NCBI GenBank assembly: GCA_038211505.1
Contig: JBBQVO010000201.1
Coordinates: 1 to 5,720 of the forward strand
Length of the DNA: 5,720 nucleotides
Source of the DNA: JBBQVO01 sp038211505
GTDB taxonomy: Bacteria; Chloroflexota; Dehalococcoidia; DSTF01; JACRBR01
Reading direction: 5' to 3'
Part shown: piece by piece, positions 1 through 5,720 of the stretch
Layout of the letters: each line of letters opens with the position of its first letter
Numbering within the stretch: position 1 is the stretch's first letter
Position numbers and translations under genes: made by a program
The notes under the pieces: generated by a model
Told to the model about the DNA's origin: nothing
The model's database searches: none
Seen by the model: the letters and a program-made list of their open reading frames with translations, nothing else

Positions 1-117
1 CAGGCGGCCGTATCGATGTCGTACATGATCGAGTCGCCGGCGCTGCTGAGCCACGACGCCATCCTCGCCGACCCGACGGCCGTCAACGACGCCGTCACCT
101 TCGTCGGCGCCCGCTGA
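1..117 (+). CDS. 3' end of an unrecognised protein-coding gene (partial)
   Basis: Reading from base 1 gives 38 codons and a TGA at 115-117; the start lies beyond the left edge. The fragment ends ...DPTAVNDAVTFVGAR. I do not recognise the family and assign no function. The case for coding is composition: 37 of 38 codons end in G or C, as expected for a real gene in this genome, and there is no internal stop. The fragment is soluble-looking, with no membrane segment. It runs towards atpC, so it is not part of the ATP synthase operon, and the two stop codons are about 100 bp apart. A chance open stretch is possible because only 117 bases are visible. Confidence 0.6.
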   Translation, partial: QAAVSMSYMIESPALLSHDAILADPTAVNDAVTFVGAR

Positions 118-132
118 CAGCGCCGACGAGCG

Positions 133-169
133 GTCTCCGAATCGCCGGCAATCTATGCCGACGGGAGAC
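133..169. other. Two-part inverted repeat between convergent genes
   Basis: GTCTCC at 133-138 pairs with GGAGAC at 164-169, and inside it CGGCA at 146-150 pairs with TGCCG at 156-160 around a 5-nt loop. It lies between the stop of the left-edge gene and the stop of atpC, where a shared terminator would be expected. No T-run follows on either strand, so it is not a standard intrinsic terminator. The short stems could arise by chance in G+C-rich DNA. Confidence 0.3.
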
Positions 170-211
170 GCGGCGTGCAGGTCGTTATTGTGGGGTGGTA
201 TCCGGCCGAAT

Positions 212-228
212 CGGCGCTGCTAGCGCCG
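212..228 (-). other. Small hairpin over the atpC stop codon
   Basis: CGGCGCT at 212-218 and AGCGCCG at 222-228 form a 7-bp perfect stem with a 3-nt loop, enclosing the atpC TAG (220-222). In the mRNA it could stall exonucleases or mark the operon end. No T-run follows on the minus strand, so I do not call it an intrinsic terminator. A competing inverted repeat, GCCGA/TCGGC at 205-215, overlaps it. Confidence 0.3.
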
Positions 229-645
229 CGCCGACGACCGCCGTCGCCGGCTGTCGGCGATTCGCAGCCGGATCAGCGCCCGCTGCATAGCGGCCTGCGC
301 CATCGCCAGATCCTGCGTCGTCTCGCGCCGCTCGATGGCGACGCGCGCCCGCTCGCGCGCTTCCTCGGCGCGGGCGACATCGATGTCGTCGGCGCGTTCC
401 GCCGCATCGGCGAGCACGACGACCTTGTCGTTCAGGACCTCGAAGAAGCCACCGGTGACGGCGAACGGGATCTCGTCGGCGCCCTTCTTCAGGATCAGCT
501 CGCCGGCGGCAAGGATCGTCATGAAGGGCGCGTGCTGCGGCAGCACCGCCAGCTGCCCCTCGATGCCGGGCGCGATCACCTCATCGACGCCCGATTCCTC
601 GAGCAGCTTGCGTTCTACGGTGACGATCTCGACTGTTAATGGCAT
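220..645 (-). CDS. atpC: F1Fo-ATP synthase epsilon subunit
   Basis: Rotor-stalk subunit that binds gamma, contacts the Fo c-ring and restrains ATP hydrolysis. The 141-residue length is normal. Residues 1-85 form the N-terminal beta-sandwich, with the family pattern APGIEGQLAVLPQHAP at 25-40 (compare the usual PGxEGxLGVLPxHAP). Residues 88-128 form the two-helix C-terminal arm. Glu83, Ile88-Asp89-x-x-Arg92-Ala93, Arg99, Arg122 and Arg126 line up by number with the I(L)DxxRA ATP-binding set described for the thermophilic Bacillus PS3 epsilon, so ATP sensing is plausible (inference). The tail, SRRRRSSARR, is unusually arginine-rich. ATG at 643-645 is preceded by GGACAGG 8 nt upstream and lies 18 nt after the reductase-like gene's stop, which suggests co-transcription and perhaps translational coupling. 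It is the last gene of the operon here. Confidence 0.96.
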   Translation of the reverse strand: MPLTVEIVTVERKLLEESGVDEVIAPGIEGQLAVLPQHAPFMTILAAGELILKKGADEIPFAVTGGFFEVLNDKVVVLADAAERADDIDVARAEEARERARVAIERRETTQDLAMAQAAMQRALIRLRIADSRRRRSSARR

Positions 646-663
646 ATCAAGAACCTGTCCTGG

Positions 664-1221
664 TTACGCGGCGCTGCGCCGGTACGTGTTGACGACGACG
701 CCGTGTTCGAATGTGCGCGATGCCACAAGCTCAAGAGGCGTACGCCCTGTGAAGATCCGCATCCCACCGCCAATCGCCACCGGATTGAGGACCAGGTTCA
801 GTTCATCGATCAATCCGTGTTCGATCAGCGATGCATCGAACGATGCGCCACCGTACACAATCATGTCCTTGCCGGGCATGGCCTTAAGCGCGTTCACGGC
901 TGTGACGAGGTCGCCGTTCTCAACGCGCACGTTCTTGCCGTCGATGTGGTTGAGGCTACGGCTGAAGACGATCTTCGGCAGGCTGACCATCTTTTGTGCG
1001 AAGGCGTACAGCGCGGCGTCGTTGGGTTCCACGCTCTCCCAATACTGAATGAAGCCCGCGGCCATGCCGCGGCCCATCAGGATCGTGTCGCAGCTGTCGG
1101 TGAGATCATTGACGAACTTGCGGCCCTCTTCGCCGTCCTCGCCCATCCAGTCGAGCTCGCCATCGGGACCGGCAACGAAGCCGTCGACCGTCATCTGCAC
1201 CTGTAGCTTCAGTTTGCGCAT
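664..1221 (-). CDS. Dihydrofolate reductase-like (RibD C-terminal family) protein
   Basis: A 185-residue protein of the RibD_C / dihydrofolate-reductase-like fold (YwjB/YyaP-like group), expected to be a cytosolic NAD(P)H-dependent reductase of unknown substrate. It begins MRKLKLQVQMTVDGFVAGPDG, first strand plus the VDGF/GPDG loop. Then come DTILMGRGM at 45-53, KIVFSRSL at 83-90, the nucleotide-binding IVYGGASF at 121-128, and LIDELNLVLNPVAIGGG at 137-153. It is full length for the family and has no deaminase domain, so it is not a complete RibD. It lies 48 nt after atpD and 18 nt before atpC in the same direction, an uncommon place for any gene. Bases 721-1200 are about 60% G+C, against roughly 70-75% in 60-base stretches of atpC and atpD, which hints at later acquisition. 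ATG at 1219-1221 has a weak GCGAGG 11 nt upstream. Family call is firm; function is not. Confidence 0.92.
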   Translation of the reverse strand: MRKLKLQVQMTVDGFVAGPDGELDWMGEDGEEGRKFVNDLTDSCDTILMGRGMAAGFIQYWESVEPNDAALYAFAQKMVSLPKIVFSRSLNHIDGKNVRVENGDLVTAVNALKAMPGKDMIVYGGASFDASLIEHGLIDELNLVLNPVAIGGGMRIFTGRTPLELVASRTFEHGVVVNTYRRSAA

Positions 1222-1239
1222 CGAAATTAGAACCTCGCC

Positions 1240-1264
1240 CCCAGTTCCCAGACTCCAGTCTCCA
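1240..1264. repeat. Degenerate CCAGT-type short repeat
   Basis: The atpD to reductase-like gap contains CCCAGTT, CCCAGACT and CCAGTCT one after another, a degenerate 7-8 nt unit. AGACT (1250-1254) and AGTCT (1257-1261) also form an inverted pair with a 2-nt gap. No copy of the GTAG palindromes found in the other gaps is present. It may be a remnant of microsatellite-like spacer DNA or of the junction where the reductase-like gene entered. Confidence 0.35.
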
Positions 1265-1269
1265 CCGAC

Positions 1270-2682
1270 TTACCCCTCGGCGGACATCTTCTGGGCCTTC
1301 TCGATCGCCTGATCGATCGTGCCGACGTTGATGAAGGCCTGCTCCGGTAGCGCGTCGTGCTTGCCTTCGAGGATCTCCTTGAAGCCGCGCACCGTCTCGC
1401 GCACCGGCACGTACTGGCCGGGGATGCCGGTGAACATCTCGCCCATGAACATCGCCTGCCCCAGGAACCGCTCGACGCGGCGGGCGCGCCCGACGGTCTG
1501 CTTGTCTTCGTCCGACAGCTCCTCGACACCGAGAATGGCGATGATGTCCTGCAAGTCCTTGTACCGCTGCAGCACCCGCTGCACGCCGCGCGCCGTATCG
1601 AAGTGCTCCTGCCCGACGATGTTCGGATCGAGAATCGTCGATGACGACGCGAGCGGATCCATGGCCGGGAAGATCGCCTTCTCGAAGATCGCCCGGTCGA
1701 GCGCGACGACAGCGTCGAGGTGGCCGAACGTCGTCGCGACACCGGGATCCGTGTAGTCGTCGGCTGGCACGTAGATCGCCTGGAACGACGTGATCGAGCC
1801 CTTTTTGGTGGACGTGATGCGCTCCTCGAGCTCGCCCATCTCCGTCGCCAGCGTCGGCTGGTAACCCACAGCCGACGGCATACGGCCGAGCAGCGCCGAC
1901 ACTTCCATGCCGGCAAGCGTGTAGCGGTAGATGTTGTCGATGAATAACAGCACGTCCTGCCCCGACTCGTCGCGGAAGTACTCCGCCATCGTCAGGCCCG
2001 TCAGTCCGACGCGCAGTCGCACGCCGGGCGGTTCGTTCATCTGGCCGTAGACGAGCACGGTCTTGTCGAGCACGCCCGACTCCTCCATCTCGATCCACAG
2101 GTCGTTGCCCTCGCGGGAGCGCTCGCCGACGCCGGTCATGACGGAGATGCCGGAGTGCTCGGCGGCGATGTTGCGAATCAGCTCCTTGATCATGACGGTC
2201 TTGCCGGTGCCGGCGCCGCCGAAGAGGCCGACCTTGCCGCCGCGCACGAGCGGAGCGATCAGGTCGACGACCTTGATTCCGGTTTCGAGCACCTGGACCT
2301 CGGTCGCCTGTTCGTCGAATGCCGGCGCCTTGCGATGAATCGACGCCGTGTGCTCGCGCGAGACATCGCCGCGGCGGTCGATGGCGTTCCCGAGGACGTC
2401 GAACAGCCGCCCCAGCGTCGCCGGCCCGACGGGCACCATGATCGGCGCGCCGGTGTCGCGCACGCTCGCGCCGCGGCGCAGGCCGTCGGTCGAGGACATC
2501 GCCAGCGCACGCACCCAGTTGTTCCCCAGATGCGCATTTACTTCGGCGATGATCTTCACGCCGTCGCCCTGGATCTCCAGCGCGTTGTACAGATCAGGCA
2601 ACGCCCCGGCCGGGAACTCCACGTCCACGACCGTCCCGATCACCTGCGCTACCTTGCCATTCGCCGCCGTCACCGTCGCCAT
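1270..2682 (-). CDS. atpD: F1Fo-ATP synthase beta subunit (catalytic)
   Basis: Catalytic subunit of the F1 head; three copies alternate with alpha and make or split ATP as gamma turns. Full length at 470 residues. Residues 1-80 are the beta-barrel domain. The nucleotide domain has Walker A GGAGTGKT at 155-162 (Lys161, Thr162), the catalytic Glu187-Arg188 in GVGERSREGNDLW, and Walker B LLFIDN with Asp249. It also carries ALLGRMPSAVGYQPTLATEM at 263-282 and, in the C-terminal domain, EELSDED at 387-393, the counterpart of the DELSEED lever. Small departures from the common wording are Thr159 for Val in the P-loop, IYRYTLAGME at 251-260 for the usual IFRFTQAGSE, and Phe338 at the adenine-facing position often held by Tyr. 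None should abolish activity. ATG at 2680-2682 has a strong GGGAGAGG 5 nt upstream. It ends with TAA at 1270-1272. Confidence 0.99.
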   Translation of the reverse strand: MATVTAANGKVAQVIGTVVDVEFPAGALPDLYNALEIQGDGVKIIAEVNAHLGNNWVRALAMSSTDGLRRGASVRDTGAPIMVPVGPATLGRLFDVLGNAIDRRGDVSREHTASIHRKAPAFDEQATEVQVLETGIKVVDLIAPLVRGGKVGLFGGAGTGKTVMIKELIRNIAAEHSGISVMTGVGERSREGNDLWIEMEESGVLDKTVLVYGQMNEPPGVRLRVGLTGLTMAEYFRDESGQDVLLFIDNIYRYTLAGMEVSALLGRMPSAVGYQPTLATEMGELEERITSTKKGSITSFQAIYVPADDYTDPGVATTFGHLDAVVALDRAIFEKAIFPAMDPLASSSTILDPNIVGQEHFDTARGVQRVLQRYKDLQDIIAILGVEELSDEDKQTVGRARRVERFLGQAMFMGEMFTGIPGQYVPVRETVRGFKEILEGKHDALPEQAFINVGTIDQAIEKAQKMSAEG

Positions 2683-2723
2683 AATTGCCTCTCCCTACTG
2701 GGATTGTTCGCGTTCACCGACAC

Positions 2724-2749
2724 GGACGGAGCTAAAGCTGCGTCCCTAC
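2724..2749 (-). repeat. REP-like palindrome in the atpG-atpD gap
   Basis: On the minus strand, GTAG (2749-2746) leads directly into an imperfect palindrome: GGACGGAGCT at 2724-2733 pairs with AGCTGCGTCC at 2736-2745, with one G-G mismatch. It follows the same plan as the palindromes at 5328-5353 and 3685-3710: GTAG, then GGAC, six bases, a TT/TC centre, six complementary bases, then GTCC. A 5' GTAG before an imperfect hairpin is the known hallmark of REP elements mobilised by RAYT transposases. It sits about 40 nt upstream of the atpD start and would be transcribed. No T-run follows. Confidence 0.6.
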
Positions 2750-2758
2750 GTTCTCGGG

Positions 2759-3622
2759 TTAACCCTTCATCGCCTCTACGCCGCCGACGATGTCGAGCAG
2801 CTCTTTCGTCACTTGCTCCTGGCGCGCCTTGTTGTAGACCAGCGTCAGCGTCGAAATCATGTCCTTCGCCGCTTCCGTCGCGTTGCGCATCGCGACCATC
2901 CGCGCCGAAAGCTCGCTTGCCTCGGCCTCCAGCACCGCCTGGTAGATCGTCATCTCGATGTAGCGCGGCAGCAGCTCGTTCAGAACACCCTCCGCGCTTG
3001 GCTCGTAGATGTAGTCGATATCCACTTCCGTCTTGTCCGCCACATCCTGCGCCTCGATCGGCAAGATCTGGCGCACGGCCGGCAGCTGCACCGCCGTGTT
3101 GACGAAGCGCGGATACAGCAGGAAGACGCGATCGACGCGCTCCGACTCATACTCGTCGATCGCAATGCTCGTCAGCGCCAGCGTGTCCGAGAGATTCGGA
3201 TAATCCGGCATCGTGAACTCCGCGAGCAGCGGCTGGCGCGTGCGGACGACGAAGTCACGCGCCTTGCGGCCCGTCGTGACGAACGTCACCGGCGTCTCCT
3301 GCTCAAGCGCGAACGTGGCGGCGCGGCGGTTCATGTTCGAGGGCAGCCCGCCCGCGAGCCCGCGGTTCGGGCCGAGGAAGAGGATCAGCGCATTCTTCGC
3401 CGGCCGCACCGAAAGAAATGGATGCGTGGTCTCGTCTTCCCCGCGCTGCTTCGACAGATCGCCGAGGATCTCGGCCATCTTCTCGGCGTACGGACGCGCC
3501 GCCAGCGCGCGCGCTTGCGAGCGCCGCATCTTCGAGCCCGCGACAAGCTCCATCGCCTTCGTCACCTTCGCGATGGAGGTGACAGAGCGCACACGTCGCC
3601 GAATCTCTCGTACGGTTGCCAT
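2759..3622 (-). CDS. atpG: F1Fo-ATP synthase gamma subunit (rotor shaft)
   Basis: Central shaft of F1, a long antiparallel coiled coil from both termini that turns inside the alpha3beta3 ring and couples Fo rotation to catalysis. The 287-residue length is normal. The N-terminal helix has IRRRVRSVTSIAKVTKAMEL at 7-26 and VAGSKMRR at 27-34. The central domain has GPNRGLAGGLPSN at 84-96, matching the usual DRGLCGGLNSN. The C-terminal helix has SARMVAMRNATEAA at 239-252 and VTKELLDIVGGVEAM at 271-285, the family signature. Ala90 replaces the Cys common at that spot. ATG at 3620-3622 has GCGAGG about 13 nt upstream, a rather long spacing, with a large hairpin (3641-3674) just before it that could affect initiation. 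TAA is at 2759-2761. No frameshift is seen. Confidence 0.98.
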   Translation of the reverse strand: MATVREIRRRVRSVTSIAKVTKAMELVAGSKMRRSQARALAARPYAEKMAEILGDLSKQRGEDETTHPFLSVRPAKNALILFLGPNRGLAGGLPSNMNRRAATFALEQETPVTFVTTGRKARDFVVRTRQPLLAEFTMPDYPNLSDTLALTSIAIDEYESERVDRVFLLYPRFVNTAVQLPAVRQILPIEAQDVADKTEVDIDYIYEPSAEGVLNELLPRYIEMTIYQAVLEAEASELSARMVAMRNATEAAKDMISTLTLVYNKARQEQVTKELLDIVGGVEAMKG

Positions 3623-3640
3623 CTGCTGCTAACTACCTCG

Positions 3641-3674
3641 CCGAGATGAGTCGCTTTCGCGACGGGCATCTCGG
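3641..3674. repeat. Large two-part hairpin upstream of atpG
   Basis: CCGAGATG at 3641-3648 pairs perfectly with CATCTCGG at 3667-3674. Inside, GTCGC at 3650-3654 pairs with GCGAC at 3659-3663 around a 4-nt loop, leaving one unpaired base on one side and three on the other. That gives 13 base pairs in a 34-nt element ending 18 nt before the atpG start. It has no GTAG and differs in plan from the REP-like elements beside it, so it may be a second repeat family or an mRNA structure tuning atpG translation. No T-run follows, so an intrinsic terminator is unlikely. Confidence 0.6.
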
Positions 3675-3684
3675 TCTGCCTGGG

Positions 3685-3710
3685 GGACAGGTCTAAACAC
3701 CTGTCCGTAC
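3685..3710 (-). repeat. REP-like palindrome, atpA-atpG gap (copy with GTAC)
   Basis: GGACAGGT at 3685-3692 and ACCTGTCC at 3699-3706 form a perfect 8-bp stem with a 6-nt loop. On the minus strand the sequence runs GTAC, GGACAGGTGT, TT, then AGACCTGTCC, the same plan as the elements at 5328-5353 and 2724-2749 but with GTAC in place of GTAG. The arm sequence GGACAGGT is shared with the copy at 5332-5339, about 1.6 kb away. It lies in the operon mRNA between atpA and atpG. Confidence 0.6.
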
Positions 3711-3737
3711 GTGATCACCTTGCGCTGTCATCGACCC

Positions 3738-3762
3738 GCGCGGGCTGGAAAGCCCGCGCTAC
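3738..3762 (-). repeat. REP-like hairpin just downstream of atpA
   Basis: GCGCGGGCT at 3738-3746 and AGCCCGCGC at 3751-3759 form a perfect 9-bp G+C-rich stem with a 4-nt loop (TTCC on the minus strand). GTAG precedes it on the minus strand (3762-3759). The 29 bases 3735-3763 match 5415-5443 at 28 positions. It starts about 14 nt past the atpA stop, so in mRNA it would cap the 3' end of the atpA message and could protect it from exonucleases, a role known for REP elements in enteric bacteria. No T-run follows. Confidence 0.7.
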
Positions 3763-3775
3763 AGATTGCTAACCC

Positions 3776-5287
<1,512 letters not shown>

Positions 5288-5327
5288 GTGTTACCTCTGC
5301 CGTAGCGTTGCGTTGCCGCTTGCTTCT

Positions 5328-5353
5328 GTAGGGACAGGTCTTCAGACCTGTCC
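5328..5353 (+). repeat. REP-like palindrome, atpH-atpA gap
   Basis: On the plus strand GTAG (5328-5331) leads into GGACAGGTCT (5332-5341), TC, then AGACCTGTCC (5344-5353), a perfect 10-base inverted repeat. It is the most regular member of the GTAG-GGAC palindromes here and points opposite to the others. With the element at 5418-5442 it makes an outward-GTAG pair, resembling the paired REP arrangement (BIME). It lies about 40 nt upstream of the atpA start and would fold in the mRNA leader. Confidence 0.65.
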
Positions 5354-5417
5354 TCGCCGTATTGCCTCGACGTCCGTTCGGCGCCGCCGCTGTCCGAACT
5401 CCCGTCTCGATTTCCCC

Positions 5418-5442
5418 GCGCGGGCTGGAAAGCCCACGCTAC
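5418..5442 (-). repeat. REP-like hairpin, atpH-atpA gap (near copy of 3738-3762)
   Basis: GCGCGGGCT at 5418-5426 and AGCCCACGC at 5431-5439 form a 9-bp stem with one C-A mismatch and a 4-nt loop. On the minus strand it begins with GTAG (5442-5439). The 29-base block 5415-5443 differs from 3735-3763 at a single base, A5436 for G. That base breaks a stem pair, so this looks like the slightly decayed copy. It is placed between atpH and atpA. Confidence 0.7.
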
Positions 5443-5485
5443 ACCTTCTGATCTTCTCCGCTTCCGTGCGGATGTCTCTTCTCGT

Positions 5486-5520
5486 CCCGCCTCCCGCATC
5501 CCGCTTCCCGCATCCAACCC
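5486..5520. repeat. 7-bp tandem repeat with five G-runs on the mRNA strand
   Basis: Four consecutive 7-bp units CCCGCCT, CCCGCAT, CCCGCTT, CCCGCAT run from 5486 to 5513, followed by a fifth CCC at 5518-5520. On the minus (transcribed-RNA) strand this gives five GGG runs separated by loops of 4, 4, 4 and 8 nt, which fits the loose G-quadruplex pattern. It begins just 1 nt after the atpH stop codon. The repeat itself is certain; quadruplex formation is inference. Confidence 0.6.
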
Positions 5521-5521
5521 G

Positions 5522-5720
5522 CTACCTCGGCGCGCCCTCAAGCCGGCGCTTCAGCGCCACGAGGCGCGAGCGCGTGCTGCCGTCGATAAGCTGATCGCCG
5601 ATGCGGGCGATCAGCCCGCCGATGATCGCGGGATCGACGACGGACGTTACGTCTACCTGCTTGCCGGTCATCGACGAGAGCTTTGTGGCGATCGCTTTGC
5701 GCTCGTCGTCCGCCAGCGCC
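5522..5720 (-). CDS. atpH: F1Fo-ATP synthase delta subunit, C-terminal 65 residues (partial)
   Basis: Delta (OSCP-type) subunit of the peripheral stalk, which ties the alpha3beta3 head to Fo subunit b. Only the last 65 codons and a TAG at 5522-5524 are inside the window; the gene continues past the right edge, with the first whole codon at 5719-5717. The fragment carries the family's conserved C-terminal pattern: DDERKAIATKLSSMTGKQVD, then VVDPAIIGGLIARIGDQLID, then GSTRSRLVALKRRL, matching the usual DPxIIGGLxxRIGDxxxDGSxRxxL. It precedes atpA, the standard operon position. It is too short for the broken ORF rules but unmistakable by motif. Confidence 0.95.
   Translation of the reverse strand, partial: ALADDERKAIATKLSSMTGKQVDVTSVVDPAIIGGLIARIGDQLIDGSTRSRLVALKRRLEGAPR

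Noticed and set aside
653..660. ACCTGTCC, identical to an arm of the GGACAGGT palindromes, in the reductase-atpC gap
   Set aside because: Only one arm and no partner are present. Eight bases can match by chance, and here the sequence (GGACAGG on the minus strand) serves as the likely atpC ribosome binding site.
1106..2098. 330-codon minus-strand frame overlapping atpD and the reductase-like gene
   Set aside because: It is a different frame of the same strand inside atpD, rich in Arg, Gly and Ala. The atpD frame carries all the conserved motifs.
2348..3649. Long open frame (433 codons) on the plus strand across atpD, the gap and atpG
   Set aside because: It runs antisense through two well-supported genes and a repeat-filled gap, is low in complexity and matches no family I know.
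3711..3718. Perfect 8-bp palindrome GTGATCAC in the atpA-atpG gap, as a possible regulator site
   Set aside because: It is too short, has no flanking promoter elements and lies inside an operon. There is no support for an operator.
3641..3762. Cluster of repeats and hairpins as a possible CRISPR array
   Set aside because: The units differ in sequence and spacing, there are no regular unique spacers, and no cas genes are present.
3738..3762. Strong G+C-rich stem after atpA as an intrinsic terminator
   Set aside because: No T-run follows on the transcribed strand, and termination here would cut off atpG, atpD and atpC.

Overview
The window is G+C-rich bacterial DNA carrying most of the F1 part of an F1Fo-ATP synthase operon, read on the minus strand from right to left: atpH (delta, C-terminal end only), atpA (alpha), atpG (gamma), atpD (beta), a dihydrofolate-reductase-like (RibD C-terminal family) gene, then atpC (epsilon). 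The usual bacterial order H-A-G-D-C is kept, except that the reductase-like gene sits between atpD and atpC. The wording of the alpha and beta subunits and the style of the spacers suggest a Chloroflexota-like soil or subsurface lineage. That is a guess from memory, not a search.

Layout. Bases 1-117 (+) are the 3' end of an unrecognised gene that converges on the operon. 118-219 is a spacer with two weak hairpins and no T-run. 220-645 (-) is atpC, 664-1221 (-) the reductase-like gene, 1270-2682 (-) atpD, 2759-3622 (-) atpG, 3776-5287 (-) atpA and 5522-5720 (-) the end of atpH. The gaps shrink along transcription: 234 bp (H-A), 153 bp (A-G), 76 bp (G-D), 48 bp (D-reductase) and 18 bp (reductase-C).

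The first three gaps are not plain spacers. Each holds short palindromes, most preceded by GTAG, which resemble REP elements of the kind linked to REP-associated tyrosine transposases (RAYTs). Two of them, in different gaps, match at 28 of 29 positions. The A-G gap also has a larger two-part hairpin, and the H-A gap has a 7-bp tandem repeat that puts five GGG runs on the transcribed-RNA strand. All of these would be transcribed within the polycistronic mRNA as hairpins or a possible quadruplex.

Together the atp genes encode the catalytic head (alpha, beta), rotor shaft (gamma, epsilon) and stator connector (delta). The Fo genes (atpB, atpE, atpF) would lie beyond the right edge. The reductase-like gene has no known role in ATP synthesis. 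It is lower in G+C than its neighbours and looks like an inserted passenger. I see no defence system, CRISPR array, tRNA, rRNA or complete transposase gene. The points of interest are the operon insertion, the REP-like gap elements and an epsilon subunit with an apparently intact ATP-binding motif.
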